Positions 1 through 9,073 are shown, counted from the stretch's first letter. The stretch: DNA of 64,000 bases from Rhizobium altiplani (GCF_001542405.1 NZ_LNCD01000051.1:93733-157732); one strand, 5' to 3'. Notes: generated by a model not told the origin, from the sequence alone. Made by a program: numbers and translations.

Positions 1-300
1 CGCTCCACCGTCCGTGGTGCCGATCTGGCCTGCCGATACGGCGGCGAGGAATTCGTAGTGGTTATGCCGGATACCTCGCCCGAAGTGGCGGCAGCCGTCG
101 CGGAGCGACTGCGCTCGGTGGTCGAGACGGTACCGTTCCTGCTGAAGTCAACGGGGCAGGAACTGAACGTCACGGCGTCCTTCGGCATTTCGTCGCGGAT
201 CTCCTCCATCCTCACTCCAGGGCAGTTGATGAAGCAGGCGGACCTAGCGCTTTACGAGGCAAAAACGGGTGGCCGTAATCGCGTGGTCGCCGCCGCTTGA
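1..300 (+). CDS. pleD: PleD-type diguanylate cyclase, C-terminal part (5' truncated by window)
   Basis: The reading frame is open from base 1 and ends at TGA 298-300. It holds the second half of a GGDEF domain: the GGEEF active-site motif is coded at 40-54, followed by the conserved ASFGIS segment and the terminal ADLALYEAK-GRNRV pattern of the family. Such domains make cyclic di-GMP from two GTP. The assignment to pleD (response regulator with a GGDEF output domain, controlling polar development and motility) rests on neighbourhood, since rpmG follows pleD in rhizobial genomes. The receiver domains lie outside the window, so another GGDEF protein cannot be excluded. Confidence 0.8.
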   Translation, partial: RSTVRGADLACRYGGEEFVVVMPDTSPEVAAAVAERLRSVVETVPFLLKSTGQELNVTASFGISSRISSILTPGQLMKQADLALYEAKTGGRNRVVAAA

Positions 301-721
301 GCAATGCTTCTATGAGGCATTTCAGGTCATCCACAACTTGCTAATTAAGGGCGGACGGCACGGCAACGAAGTAATTGCAGTTGCAAAGCCGGCATTTCCC
401 TCCGAAGGTTTGCTCGCTCTCGATATCATGCTAGGCAGATGCCGCGCGGTTGATGGGACAAATGTGAGGATCAATCGGATTTAGCCGGCATTTCGCAAGT
501 AGCTGCGAATGGACAAGCTTTGGCCCGCATCGGCGGAAGCTAATACTATTGGGCTATAGTTTCGGCCTTCTTTGCCCATTAGGCGCTCTTCTTGCAAAAG
601 TACGCGATTCCAAGCTTTAAAAACTGTCCCAAAGCCGTACTTTTAACCATGAAATCAAGCCCAGAAATCTAACCATTAAGAATTTGTTGATTTTCTTTCA
701 TTTTCGAGCAAATTATCGGCC

Positions 722-914
722 ATAAGAGATAAGTACTCCCGTGAGGAGTCCGAGGTACCCCATGATGCTCAGGTCCGCCGCATCTCCTGGGTCGTGGGGT
801 CGGTCGGCTGGTTTGCAACAATAAGCGGTTCCTCGTGCCGCGTTGCTTGCTGGTCGACCCCCTTTCAGGAAAACGCCGTCCTTTCCGCATTCTAGGAAGG
901 ACGGCGTTTCTGTT
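722..914 (+). ncRNA. Candidate small RNA with intrinsic terminator
   Basis: A perfect 13-bp inverted repeat (871-883 with 897-909) is followed on the plus strand by a T-rich run, as expected for an intrinsic terminator. The convergent rpmG gene has its own terminator at 946-980, and pleD ends 570 bases upstream, so this hairpin needs another transcript. A sigma70-like promoter can be drawn (TTGATT at 687, AATTAT at 711), giving an RNA of about 190 nt. No known RNA family was recognised. The start point and the existence of the RNA are inferences. Confidence 0.4.
871..909 (+). terminator. Intrinsic terminator hairpin, 13-bp perfect stem
   Basis: Bases 871-883 are exactly complementary to 897-909 with a 13-base loop. 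A T-rich tract (about 907-915) follows on the plus strand. The stem is flanked by A and T runs, so it could work in both directions. Confidence 0.7.
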
Positions 915-945
915 TTCAGGCCTGAGACCAGACGGCAGAGCCGGC

Positions 946-980
946 AAACAAAAAGGCGCGCAGCCCATGGGCGCGCGCCT
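946..980 (-). terminator. rpmG terminator
   Basis: A GC-rich inverted repeat (954-961 with 973-980, with a further palindrome inside) lies 25 bases past the rpmG stop. On the minus strand it is followed by a run of five T and then TTTG, a standard intrinsic terminator. Confidence 0.75.
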
Positions 981-1005
981 CTTCGAAAAACGTCAGATCA
1001 AGCGA

Positions 1006-1173
1006 TTACTTGATCTTGGTTTCCTTAAACTCGACGTGCTTCTTAGCAATCGGGTCGTACTTGGTCTTCGTCATCTTGTCGGTCATCGTACGGCTGTTCT
1101 TCGTCGTGACGTAGAAGAAACCGGTGTCGGCCGTCGACAGCAGCTTGATCTTGATTGTGGTAGCCTTGGCCAT
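1006..1173 (-). CDS. rpmG: 50S ribosomal protein L33
   Basis: A 55-residue lysine-rich protein of the expected bL33 length. It begins [20 protein letters not shown], followed by Y-V-T-T-K-N-S-R and the C-terminal KYDP-KKH family pattern. L33 sits on the large ribosomal subunit near the E site. The cysteine pairs of zinc-binding L33 paralogues are absent, so this is the Cys-minus form. The gene lies directly downstream of the MFS gene on the same strand, with a hairpin between them, and has its own terminator downstream. Confidence 0.96.
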   Translation of the reverse strand: MAKATTIKIKLLSTADTGFFYVTTKNSRTMTDKMTKTKYDPIAKKHVEFKETKIK

Positions 1174-1189
1174 GGTCGTCCTGCCTTTA

Positions 1190-1229
1190 ATAAAATGAAA
1201 GCCGTGGCAGGCCGGATAGGCTCCACGGC
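1190..1229 (-). terminator. Terminator or attenuator hairpin between the MFS gene and rpmG
   Basis: GCCGTGG at 1201-1207 pairs with CCACGGC at 1223-1229. On the minus strand the stem is followed by TTTCATTTTATT. It lies only 28 bases upstream of the rpmG start codon, leaving no room for a separate rpmG promoter after it. It is therefore either a leaky terminator of the MFS transcript or part of the rpmG leader. Confidence 0.6.
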
Positions 1230-1266
1230 AAATTCTGGCGCGAAACTACGAATCCCGCCCGAAAAG

Positions 1267-2454
1267 TCAAGCCCGCTTTCGGAGGAAAAGCAGCCTGATC
1301 GAGGAAAGCAGGGCATAAAGCCCGAAGAATCCGGCGATCGCCCAGGCAAAACCATTGTTGCCGGCAACGTCGATGGCGGCGCCGATAACCTGCGGCCCGG
1401 CCACAGTGCCAACCGCGTAACAGAATACAAAGGCCGCATTGGCTGCTGCGAGGTCCGAGCCGGTCAGGCGAGAGCCGAGGTGACTGAGTCCCACCGTATA
1501 AAGGCCCGCGACACAGCCGCCCCAGAACAGAAGTACGGTCGCCATCAGAATCCAGCTGTGCACGAGAACCGGCAGCATCAGGGAGCCTATCAGGCCCATG
1601 AAGGCCATCGCGGCCAGCAGCGGGCGCTTGTCCTTCATGCGGTCCGAGAGCAGCCCAACCGGGATCTGGAAGATCACGTTGCCGATTCCCATCACCGTCA
1701 GCAGCAGCGCGGCCTGAGATTCCGTAAAGGAGGCGCGCACCGCATAGATCGGGAACAGTGCCAAACCGCCGGCTTCGACGGCCCCGAAAATGAAGACGGC
1801 GGCCGTTGCGGTGGGCACAAGGAAGACGTAGCGCATGAAATGAAGTTCAGGCTTCTCCTCGAGAACCGGGCTTTCGTAGCGTGCGATGTAGATGGGAATG
1901 GCGGCCAACAAGACGGCACCAGCGCCGACCGCGAATGGAAGCACGCCCTCGCTGCCGAGAATCGAAAAGAGCAGCGGCCCGCCTGCAAAACCGAGCGAAA
2001 GGACGGTTGCATAGATGCCGAGCACGAAGCCGCGCTTGGAGGGCGGCGAGGCGGCATTGATCCAGAATTCCGATAGGATGAACAGCGTCGTCGTCGCGCC
2101 GTGAAAAGCGAACCGCAGCGGAAACCACATCCAGAAGTCCTGGGCATAGTAGAAGCCGAGTGCGCTGATCGCTGAAATCACGACGGCCCAGATCATCGTC
2201 GGGGCGACGCCATATTTGTGCGCCAGTTTCGTGGTGATCGGCGCAGCCGCCATGGCGGCAACTCCGGCCATCGCCGTATTCAGTCCGATCAGTGTCGATG
2301 GAATGCCGCGCTTTTCGAGAATGATGCTGAGAAGCGGGAGTCCCAGGCCGATTGCTATGCCGACAGCGGAGATGGACGAAATGGCTGCCACCAGTGAAGG
2401 CCAGTGAATTTCTTCGACATCGCCTGGTGTTGTGCCGGTTCGCGGCTGAGACAT
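1267..2454 (-). CDS. MFS transporter (YcaD/YfkF-like)
   Basis: A roughly 395-residue, very hydrophobic protein with about 12 predicted membrane segments. The loop between segments 2 and 3 carries the K-L-A-H-K-Y-G-V variant, and segment 4 contains G-I-Y-A-T-V-L-S-L-G-F-A-G-G-P. This organisation is typical of major facilitator drug/metabolite exporters of the YcaD type; the substrate is not visible. The ATG at 2454 is preferred because AAGGA stands 7 bases before it. An in-frame GTG at 2493 would add 13 residues without a good ribosome site. It is located upstream of rpmG on the same strand. Confidence 0.85.
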   Translation of the reverse strand: MSQPRTGTTPGDVEEIHWPSLVAAISSISAVGIAIGLGLPLLSIILEKRGIPSTLIGLNTAMAGVAAMAAAPITTKLAHKYGVAPTMIWAVVISAISALGFYYAQDFWMWFPLRFAFHGATTTLFILSEFWINAASPPSKRGFVLGIYATVLSLGFAGGPLLFSILGSEGVLPFAVGAGAVLLAAIPIYIARYESPVLEEKPELHFMRYVFLVPTATAAVFIFGAVEAGGLALFPIYAVRASFTESQAALLLTVMGIGNVIFQIPVGLLSDRMKDKRPLLAAMAFMGLIGSLMLPVLVHSWILMATVLLFWGGCVAGLYTVGLSHLGSRLTGSDLAAANAAFVFCYAVGTVAGPQVIGAAIDVAGNNGFAWAIAGFFGLYALLSSIRLLFLRKRA

Positions 2455-2710
2455 ATACGCATCCTTAGAGACCTGCTGCACAGAATCGCTCACCGCGACG
2501 CACCATAGAAAGGCACAGGCGTACCAAATCCAAGTGACGGCTGTGCTTTACAAGATGAAATGCGCTGGCGGCAATAACCTGGATGATCTTGAAGTCGTAT
2601 AGTCAAAGAAGCTTACCGAATACACATGAGGTTTCGCCCCGCGGAACCGCAGCGCCGTTGGGGCTGCCACTACACGTCAATTGTGTCGTCAAGGTGAAGG
2701 CAGAAATGTC

Positions 2711-3166
2711 CTAGCGCTTGCGGCCCGGTATCTCGTAGGCGTCATGATCGTCGGTTTGTCCACCGAAGCCGTGCATCTTCAACGCCCATTGCAGACCGAT
2801 GACACCGCCCTTGATCGGCTGGATGATCAAAAGCGTGGCAATCAATGTGATGGGTGTCCAGATCGCGAAGGTCAGCCAGAGGGGCATTGGCCAAACAAGA
2901 TCCGTTGCCATGTAGCCGCCGATGATGACATGGCCGATCACCACGATTGCAAGGTAAGGCGGTAGGTCGTCCGAGCGATGATGGTACATGGCCTCGCCAC
3001 AGGCGGCACAATTGTCCACCGGCTTCAGGAAGCTTTTGAAGAGTTTGCCGCTGCCGCATGCGGGGCAGGTGTTCATCATGCCGCGCTTGATAGAGCGGCC
3101 GAGCGGACGTTCCGCCTCCTCATTGCTTCCGTAACGGATCGTCTGGTCGCTCGAGGTGGTCGTCAT
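2711..3166 (-). CDS. DUF983 family membrane protein
   Basis: A 151-residue protein with two CxxC knuckles (Cys34/37 and Cys53/56) that probably bind zinc, then two hydrophobic segments at about residues 70-92 and 95-118. This is the standard DUF983 layout: a short cytoplasmic zinc ribbon followed by a membrane hairpin. Function is unknown in the family, though members often sit near cytochrome oxidase or RNase R genes. It begins 31 bases after the rnr stop, with AAAGGA before the ATG, so it is probably the last gene of a topA-rnr-DUF983 transcript. Confidence 0.88.
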   Translation of the reverse strand: MTTTSSDQTIRYGSNEEAERPLGRSIKRGMMNTCPACGSGKLFKSFLKPVDNCAACGEAMYHHRSDDLPPYLAIVVIGHVIIGGYMATDLVWPMPLWLTFAIWTPITLIATLLIIQPIKGGVIGLQWALKMHGFGGQTDDHDAYEIPGRKR

Positions 3167-3197
3167 CGTTCGTTTCCTTTCGCGGCGCCCTACACGC

Positions 3198-5570
3198 CTA
3201 TCGCCGCCCTCTTGGCGGCCTAGTCCCGGCCTTCTTGCGTGCCCGGCTTGCGTCCCGCCGGCCCGCCTTGTGGAACGAACGTACAGCTGTGGGCATTTTT
3301 CGCCCTTCGCTGATCATCTCGAAGCGCAGCGCACCGGCAAGCGGAATGGCTTCTGCAAGCTTGACCGTGACACTGTCGCCGAGGCGATATCCGAGCCCGG
3401 TCTTTTCGCCAGACAGCGCCTGGTGCGCCTCATCATAGATGAAGTAGTCCGTTCCGAGCGTAGATATAGGAACGAAGCCGTCTGCTCCATAGTCCGGGAG
3501 AGTGACAAATAGTCCCGATTTCGTCACACCTGATACGCGTCCTTCGAATTCCTCGCCGACGCGGCCGGCAAGATGATGCGCAATCAGGCGATCCACCGTT
3601 TCGCGCTCGGCCGCCATCGCGCGGCGCTCGAAGGTTGAGATCTCGGCGGCGATGTCGTCGAGCGCGGCCTCTTCGTCGGGCGTGATCCCGCCTTCACCGA
3701 AGCCGAGCGAACCGACCAGCGCCCGATGCACGATCAGGTCCGCATAGCGCCGGATGGGCGAGGTGAAGTGCGCGTATTTCATGAGGTTCAGGCCGAAATG
3801 ACCGATGTTCTCGGGGCTGTAGATCGCCTGGCTCTGAGAACGCAGCACCATCTCGTTGACCATCGTCTGGTGCGGCGTGTCGTCTGCCTTGGCGAGGATC
3901 ATGTTGAAATTGTTGGCGCGCATGTTGCCGCCCTTGGCAAGCGATATGCCAAGCGTTGCCAGGAACTCGCGCAGCACTTCCTGCTTGGCGAGCGTCGGCC
4001 CGTCATGGATACGGTAGATCAGGACTTGCCGCTTCTTCTCCAGCGTCTCGGCGGCCGAGACGTTGGCCTGGATCATCATTTCCTCGATCAGCTTGTGTGC
4101 ATCGAGGCGCGGCGGCACGAAGACGCGATCCACGGTGCCGTCAGGCTTCAGCAGGATCTTGCGTTCCGGCATGTCGAGTTCAAGCGGCTGCCGGCGCTCG
4201 CGGCCGCGCGTCATGATCCTGTAGGCATTCCACAACGGCTTCAAGATTGGTTCCAGAAGCGGTCCCGTCTTGTCATCCGGCTTGTCATCGATGGCCGCCT
4301 GCGCCTGCTGATAGGAGAGCTTTGCAGCGCTCTTCATCATGACATGGTGGAAGGTGTGGCCGATTTTGCGGCCTTCCTTCGAAAACACCATGCGAACGGC
4401 AAGCGCCGGCCGGTCCTGACCTTCTCTCAGCGAGCAGAGATCGTTCGAGATGCGCTCCGGCAGCATCGGCACGACCCGGTCGGGGAAGTAGACCGAGTTG
4501 CCGCGCTTCAGAGCTTCGCGGTCGAGTGGCGAGCTCGGGCGGACGTAATAGGAGACGTCGGCGATGGCGACCGTAACGATAACGCCGTCCGGATTGTCGG
4601 GCGAAGGGTCAGTCTCCGCATAGACGGCGTCGTCATGGTCTTTCGCATCCGCCGGGTCGATGGTGATCAGCGGGACATCTCGCCAATCTTCGCGATGCGA
4701 CATCGTCGCAGGTTTGGCATCGTCGGCTTCGGCGACCACAGCAGGCGGGAATATATAAGGGATTCCGTGAGCATGGATGGCGATCATCGAGATCGCCTTC
4801 TCGGATGCGACCGAACCGACAATCGACAGGACCTTGGCGCGTGCCAGGCCGAAGCGCCCAAGGCGAGCGACCTCGACTTCGACCAGATCGCCGTCCTTGG
4901 CCTCGCCCTTGTAGTCAGGGTCGATCACCATTTCCTCGCCGCGTCGGTCGATCGGAAGCAGACGGCCGGCTCCTCCCGGCGCATCCTTGAAGACCCCGAG
5001 CAGCGCACCGCGGCGCTTGTCCAAAATCTTGATGATTCGCGCCGTGTAGGCCGGCCCACCACGGTCGGCGGCCGGAAAGATCTTCGCCAGGATGCGATCG
5101 CCCATGCCGGCAACCGGCGCCTTGCCCTTGCCGTTGCGCCCGGCAGGCGAGGTCGACTGGCGAATAGCGACAGCAGGTGCAACGCCCTGATCGTCAGGCC
5201 ACTCCGCCGGGCGGCCGATCAGTTCGCCATCCTTGTCGCGCGTCGTGATGTCGAGCACGGTGACAGGCGGCAGTGCGCCCGGCCGGATCAGCGACTTGCG
5301 CGTCTTCTGCAGCATGCCTTCCTGCTCCAGTTCGCGCAGGAGGTGTTTCAGCTCGACCCGGCTGTCGCCTTTCAGTCCAAAGGCCTTCGCGAGTTCGCGC
5401 TTCGAGGCCTTCTGCGGATGATCGGCGATGAAGCGCAGGATCACGTCGCGGGAAGGCAGGGCTCCGTGAGCGATGTTCAGCGGTTCGGCTGCGGGTTGTT
5501 GGCTGGCGCGTCCAATCTTGCCGGAACGCTTGCCCATGCCCTTCATTCTTTCCCGCGGGATTTTGCTCAC
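3198..5570 (-). CDS. rnr: Ribonuclease R
   Basis: A 790-residue 3'-5' exoribonuclease. An N-terminal winged-helix-like segment (about residues 35-95) precedes cold-shock/OB domains. The RNB catalytic domain follows, with the acidic motif D-P-x-D-A-K-D-H-D-D-A-V that holds the magnesium-binding aspartates. A C-terminal S1 domain (G-R-V-S-G-V-T-K-S-G-L-F-V) and a basic tail complete it. RNase R degrades structured RNA, including rRNA and mRNA fragments. The start is a GTG at 5570 overlapping the topA TGA by 4 bases (GTGA), evidence for translational coupling with topA. Confidence 0.95.
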   Translation of the reverse strand: MSKIPRERMKGMGKRSGKIGRASQQPAAEPLNIAHGALPSRDVILRFIADHPQKASKRELAKAFGLKGDSRVELKHLLRELEQEGMLQKTRKSLIRPGALPPVTVLDITTRDKDGELIGRPAEWPDDQGVAPAVAIRQSTSPAGRNGKGKAPVAGMGDRILAKIFPAADRGGPAYTARIIKILDKRRGALLGVFKDAPGGAGRLLPIDRRGEEMVIDPDYKGEAKDGDLVEVEVARLGRFGLARAKVLSIVGSVASEKAISMIAIHAHGIPYIFPPAVVAEADDAKPATMSHREDWRDVPLITIDPADAKDHDDAVYAETDPSPDNPDGVIVTVAIADVSYYVRPSSPLDREALKRGNSVYFPDRVVPMLPERISNDLCSLREGQDRPALAVRMVFSKEGRKIGHTFHHVMMKSAAKLSYQQAQAAIDDKPDDKTGPLLEPILKPLWNAYRIMTRGRERRQPLELDMPERKILLKPDGTVDRVFVPPRLDAHKLIEEMMIQANVSAAETLEKKRQVLIYRIHDGPTLAKQEVLREFLATLGISLAKGGNMRANNFNMILAKADDTPHQTMVNEMVLRSQSQAIYSPENIGHFGLNLMKYAHFTSPIRRYADLIVHRALVGSLGFGEGGITPDEEAALDDIAAEISTFERRAMAAERETVDRLIAHHLAGRVGEEFEGRVSGVTKSGLFVTLPDYGADGFVPISTLGTDYFIYDEAHQALSGEKTGLGYRLGDSVTVKLAEAIPLAGALRFEMISEGRKMPTAVRSFHKAGRRDASRARKKAGTRPPRGRR

Positions 5571-8221
5571 TCTTTGCTCTTTTTCGTCTTTGCCGGCGCC
5601 TTGGCCTTCGCCGTCTTCGGCTTGGCCGCGGTCTTGGTCGTCTTGGTTTCAGCCGCAGCGGCCTTCGCCTTCGGTTTTGCCTTACTCTTCGAAGCCGGTG
5701 CCTTGCCCGCCTTGGCGGCGATCAGCGCCAGCGCTTCCTCGACAGTCAGGGCCTGCGGATCGGTGCCCTTCGGCAGCGTCGCATTGACCTTGCCCCAGTT
5801 CACATAGGGGCCGTACTTGCCGTCGCGAACCGTGATTGCGCCGCCGTCGGGATGGTCGCCGAGCTCTTTCAGAGCTGCCGCCGCCGTCCGCCCACCCGGC
5901 GCCTTGCTCGCCTTCTCGGCGATCACGGTGACAGCGCGGTTGAGGCCGATCGAGAACACGTCTTCGACGCTTTCAAGGTTGGCGTAGCCTCCATCATGCA
6001 GCAGGAACGGCCCATAACGGCCGATGCCGGAAGAAATCATCTTGCCGGTTTCCGGGTGCTTGCCGATGTCGCGTGGCAACGAAATCAGCGCCATCGCCTT
6101 TTCGTAATCGATGTCCTCAGGCTTCCAGCCCTTCGGCAGGGAAGAACGCTTGGCTTCCTTGCCTTCGCCACGCTGGATGTAGGGGCCGAAGCGTCCTGAA
6201 CGCAGGGTCAGTTCTTCGCCAGTCACCGGATCGGAACCGAGATTCTTAGGCTCGTTCAGCGCAACGCCTTCGGCCTCCGAACCGCCTTCTGACGAAAGCT
6301 GGCGGGTATAGTTGCATTCGGGATAGTTCGAGCAGCCAACGAAGGCGCCGTATTTTCCAAGCTTCAGCGAAAGATTGCCGGTGCCGCAAACTTGACAGAT
6401 GCGCGGATCACCGCCGTCTTCTCGTTTCGGGAATACAAGTGGCGCCAGTGCCTCGTTGAGCGAATCGAGGACGTTGGTGACACGAAGTTCCTTCGTATCC
6501 TCGATCTGGGAGAAGAAGTCCTTCCAGAAATCGCGCAGCACCTGCTTCCAGTTCAGCTCCCCGGCCGAGATCCGGTCGAGCTTCTCTTCAAGATCTGCCG
6601 TAAAATCGTATTCGACGTACTTGGTGAAGAAGCTTTCGAGGAAGGCCGTCACCAGCCGGCCCTTGGCCTGCGGGATCAGTTTGCGCTTGTCGATGGTGAC
6701 GTATTCGCGGTCACGCAAGGTCGCCAGCGTCGCCGCGTAAGTCGACGGACGCCCGATGCCGAGCTCTTCCATCTTCTTGATCAGCGTTGCCTCGGAGTAG
6801 CGCGGTGGCGGCTCAGTGAAGTGCTGAGTCGAATTGATCTTCTGCTTCGCAAGGTTCTCACGAGCGTTGATCTCGGGCAGGCGACCATCCTCGTCACCGT
6901 CGTCGCTCTGTTCGCCATCTTCCTTCTGGTCGGTATAGGCGGCGATGAAGCCGTCGAAACGGATCACCGAGCCGACAGCGCGCAGCCCAGCTTTCTCACC
7001 TTTGTTGTCGGCGGTGATTTCAGCCGTCGTGCGTTCGATCTCAGCCGATGCCATCTGGCTCGCAATGCCCCGCTTCCAGACGAGGTCGTAAAGCCTCAAC
7101 TGGTCGGCATCCAGGTACTGCCGCACGCGGTCGGGCGACCGATTGAAATCAGTCGGGCGGATCGCTTCGTGCGCTTCCTGTGCGTTCTTTGCCTTGGTCG
7201 AATAGAAGCGCGCCTTCTCGGGCATGTAACGCTGGCCGAATTGATCGACGATGGCCTTGCGTGCCGCGTCGATGGCTTCGGGCGCCATCTGGACGCCGTC
7301 CGTACGCATGTAGGTGATCAGACCAACTGTTTCGCCACCAATATCAACACCCTCGTAGAGCTTCTGGGCGATCTGCATCGTCCGCGACGCCGAAAAGCCA
7401 AGTTTCGAGGACGCTGCCTGCTGCAGCGTGGAGGTTGTGAAGGGTGGTCCCGGGTTGCGCTTGACCGGCTTCGCCTCGACCGTGTCGACAACATAGGTCG
7501 CGCCTTCCAGAAGTGCTTTGAGCTTGCCGGCTTCTTCGCCGTTTCCGATCGCGCGAGGCTGCAACCGCCTGCCATCAGCCGCAACCAGTTTCGCTTCAAA
7601 CTCGTCGCCTCGCGGCGTTTTCAGGAGAGCCGAAAGGTTCCAGTACTCTTCAGAGATGAAGCGTTCGATTTCGGATTCGCGATCGCAGACCAGGCGCAGC
7701 GCCACTGACTGTACGCGGCCGGCCGAACGCGCGCCGGGGAGCTTGCGCCAGAGAACCGGCGACAGATTGAAACCGACGAGATAGTCGAGGGCACGGCGAG
7801 CGAGATACGCATCAACCAGCGGAACGTCGATGTCGCGCGGGTCGGCCATGGCGTCGAGCACGGCCTTCTTCGTGATCGCATTGAAAACGACCCGCTTCAC
7901 GGTCTTACCGTTCAGGACGCGCTTCTTGTTCAGCATGTCGAGGACGTGCCAGGAAATCGCTTCACCCTCGCGATCCGGGTCGGTTGCGAGGAATAGGCTG
8001 TCGGATGACTTCACAGCGTCGGCGATGTCCTTCAGTCGCTTGGCAGACGCGCCGTCGACCTCCCACAGCATCTCGAAATCCTGGTCGGGAAGGACCGAGC
8101 CGTCCTTGGCAGGCAGATCGCGGACATGGCCGAAGGAGGCGAGCACCTTGTATCCGGAGCCCAGATACTTGTTGATCGTCTTTGCCTTGGCGGGCGATTC
8201 TACCACTACAACATTCATCAT
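5567..8221 (-). CDS. topA: DNA topoisomerase I
   Basis: An 884-residue type IA topoisomerase that relaxes negative supercoils. The N-terminal Toprim motif VVVESPAKAKTINKYLG is at residues 5-21. The catalytic tyrosine is Tyr304 in G-L-I-T-Y-M-R-T-D (codon 7310-7312). After the core comes a zinc ribbon (C-x2-C ... C-x5-C, around residues 600-640), repeated topoisomerase C-terminal units (GRYGPFL, GKYGPYV), and a Lys/Ala-rich tail of about 50 residues that probably adds DNA affinity. It overlaps rnr by 4 bases. The normal upstream partner dprA is decayed here, and about 250 non-coding bases precede the start. Confidence 0.97.
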   Translation of the reverse strand: MMNVVVVESPAKAKTINKYLGSGYKVLASFGHVRDLPAKDGSVLPDQDFEMLWEVDGASAKRLKDIADAVKSSDSLFLATDPDREGEAISWHVLDMLNKKRVLNGKTVKRVVFNAITKKAVLDAMADPRDIDVPLVDAYLARRALDYLVGFNLSPVLWRKLPGARSAGRVQSVALRLVCDRESEIERFISEEYWNLSALLKTPRGDEFEAKLVAADGRRLQPRAIGNGEEAGKLKALLEGATYVVDTVEAKPVKRNPGPPFTTSTLQQAASSKLGFSASRTMQIAQKLYEGVDIGGETVGLITYMRTDGVQMAPEAIDAARKAIVDQFGQRYMPEKARFYSTKAKNAQEAHEAIRPTDFNRSPDRVRQYLDADQLRLYDLVWKRGIASQMASAEIERTTAEITADNKGEKAGLRAVGSVIRFDGFIAAYTDQKEDGEQSDDGDEDGRLPEINARENLAKQKINSTQHFTEPPPRYSEATLIKKMEELGIGRPSTYAATLATLRDREYVTIDKRKLIPQAKGRLVTAFLESFFTKYVEYDFTADLEEKLDRISAGELNWKQVLRDFWKDFFSQIEDTKELRVTNVLDSLNEALAPLVFPKREDGGDPRICQVCGTGNLSLKLGKYGAFVGCSNYPECNYTRQLSSEGGSEAEGVALNEPKNLGSDPVTGEELTLRSGRFGPYIQRGEGKEAKRSSLPKGWKPEDIDYEKAMALISLPRDIGKHPETGKMISSGIGRYGPFLLHDGGYANLESVEDVFSIGLNRAVTVIAEKASKAPGGRTAAAALKELGDHPDGGAITVRDGKYGPYVNWGKVNATLPKGTDPQALTVEEALALIAAKAGKAPASKSKAKPKAKAAAAETKTTKTAAKPKTAKAKAPAKTKKSKE

Positions 8222-8476
8222 GATTCTCTAAAAAAACGTGCCAAGCCGGTGGATAAGCAGATGGAATCCCTGCCGTGCCAGGATAACCGGCTCTTCGACA
8301 TGGACAGGGAAATCGTTTCGGTCAAGTGGTCTGACCTCATTTTTGCGTATTACAACGCGATGCAACCAATGCGAGATAGCGAATGTATTGCAATTTAGGA
8401 TAATTTAGGTATCGTTTTTGGAGTGTGGTTCGGGCTAGCCGAAAGGCGGCGTTTCTCTTTCCTCAGAGATTATCCC

Positions 8477-9073
8477 ATGGCGGCCAAGTTCGCAAAGAAA
8501 GATGCCGGACGATCCGGCTCGCAAGAGAACATCGCGTTCATCAGGCAGATGCTGGCTGAGTTGCGGCGAGTGGCGGCGAACTTGGCGCCGCTGATGGAGG
8601 CATTGCGGGAGCCGACGATACCGACGCCAGGCTGCGAAGAGACGGCGAGATTGCCTTTGACGGCAAGCAGCGGCGGCGCACCGTCGACTTGCTTCAACGC
8701 CTGTGGGTATTCTGGCTCGCCGATGCCAACAAAGCGGGCGCCGAAGCGGCGCGCGGCCTCCAACTCCTTATGCGCTTCGCTCTCCGTCGCTATCCGGATG
8801 GAGCGCGTGGCGCCGCCGCGTGCAGAAAGCTCGGGCAGGGCGGCCAGCGCCGTCTCGGCGGATCCGAAGTTTGACGAGATCGCGAAAGGTCGCAGGCCCG
8901 ACATTGTCCGAGCGAATGAGACGCAGCCACGCGATGCGTTGGCGTTCCGTCAGCGCAATTCCCAGCGGCCTTGCGCTGAGAGCGTCCATCCTATCCCTTC
9001 GCCCCGATCTTGGTTTCCGTCCCGCTCATCAGGCGGGAGATATTGGCCTTGTGCTTCCAGTAGGAGACAATAG
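8477..9073 (+). pseudogene. Hybrid frame: N-terminus of a small conserved rhizobial protein fused to dprA antisense
   Basis: The first about 33 residues (MAAKFAKKDAG then ENIAFIRQMLAELRRVA) resemble a small rhizobial protein of about 60 residues that I recall with the pattern ENIAFIRxMLxELRxVA followed by an acidic, membrane-like tail. After about base 8575 the frame is simply the complement of dprA and has no family resemblance. The original C-terminus is gone, apparently removed by the same deletion that took the C-terminal two thirds of dprA. Memory of the small family is the main basis, so confidence is limited. Confidence 0.45.
8575..8989 (-). pseudogene. dprA: DNA-processing protein DprA, frameshifted and truncated
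   Basis: DprA loads RecA on incoming single-stranded DNA during transformation. The N-terminus is recognisable (LTERQRIAWLRLIRSDNVGPATFRDLV, read in one frame from ATG 8987-8989). Homology then continues in another frame from F-G-S-A-E-T-A-L-A-A-L through E-Y-P-Q-A-L and the Rossmann motif G-I-V-G-S-R-N-A-S. Codons shift near 8872, apparently through loss of two bases. Homology stops at K-F-A-A near 8575, so roughly 280 of about 380 residues are missing. It starts one base after the plsY stop, the normal rhizobial order plsY-dprA-topA. Confidence 0.8.

Larger units (their letters stand above)
301..1005. other. 700-base intergenic region without a supported protein gene
   Basis: Between the pleD end and rpmG there is no convincing protein-coding frame; the short frames here have no recognisable product. 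The stretch is AT-richer than its surroundings around 590-720. It contains a possible promoter near 684-716, a candidate small RNA ending in a strong hairpin at 871-909, and the rpmG terminator at 946-980. Confidence 0.6.

Noticed and set aside
269..484. 71-codon plus-strand frame after pleD
   Set aside because: Begins inside the pleD end, has no ribosome site and no family resemblance.
835..2076. 413-codon plus-strand frame
   Set aside because: It covers rpmG and the MFS gene in antisense. Its composition (Arg/Gly/His-rich, no domain) is the usual shadow of GC-rich coding DNA.
3726..5807. 693-codon plus-strand frame opposite rnr
   Set aside because: Antisense of a clear RNase R gene; no recognisable domain, Arg/Asp/Val-rich shadow composition.
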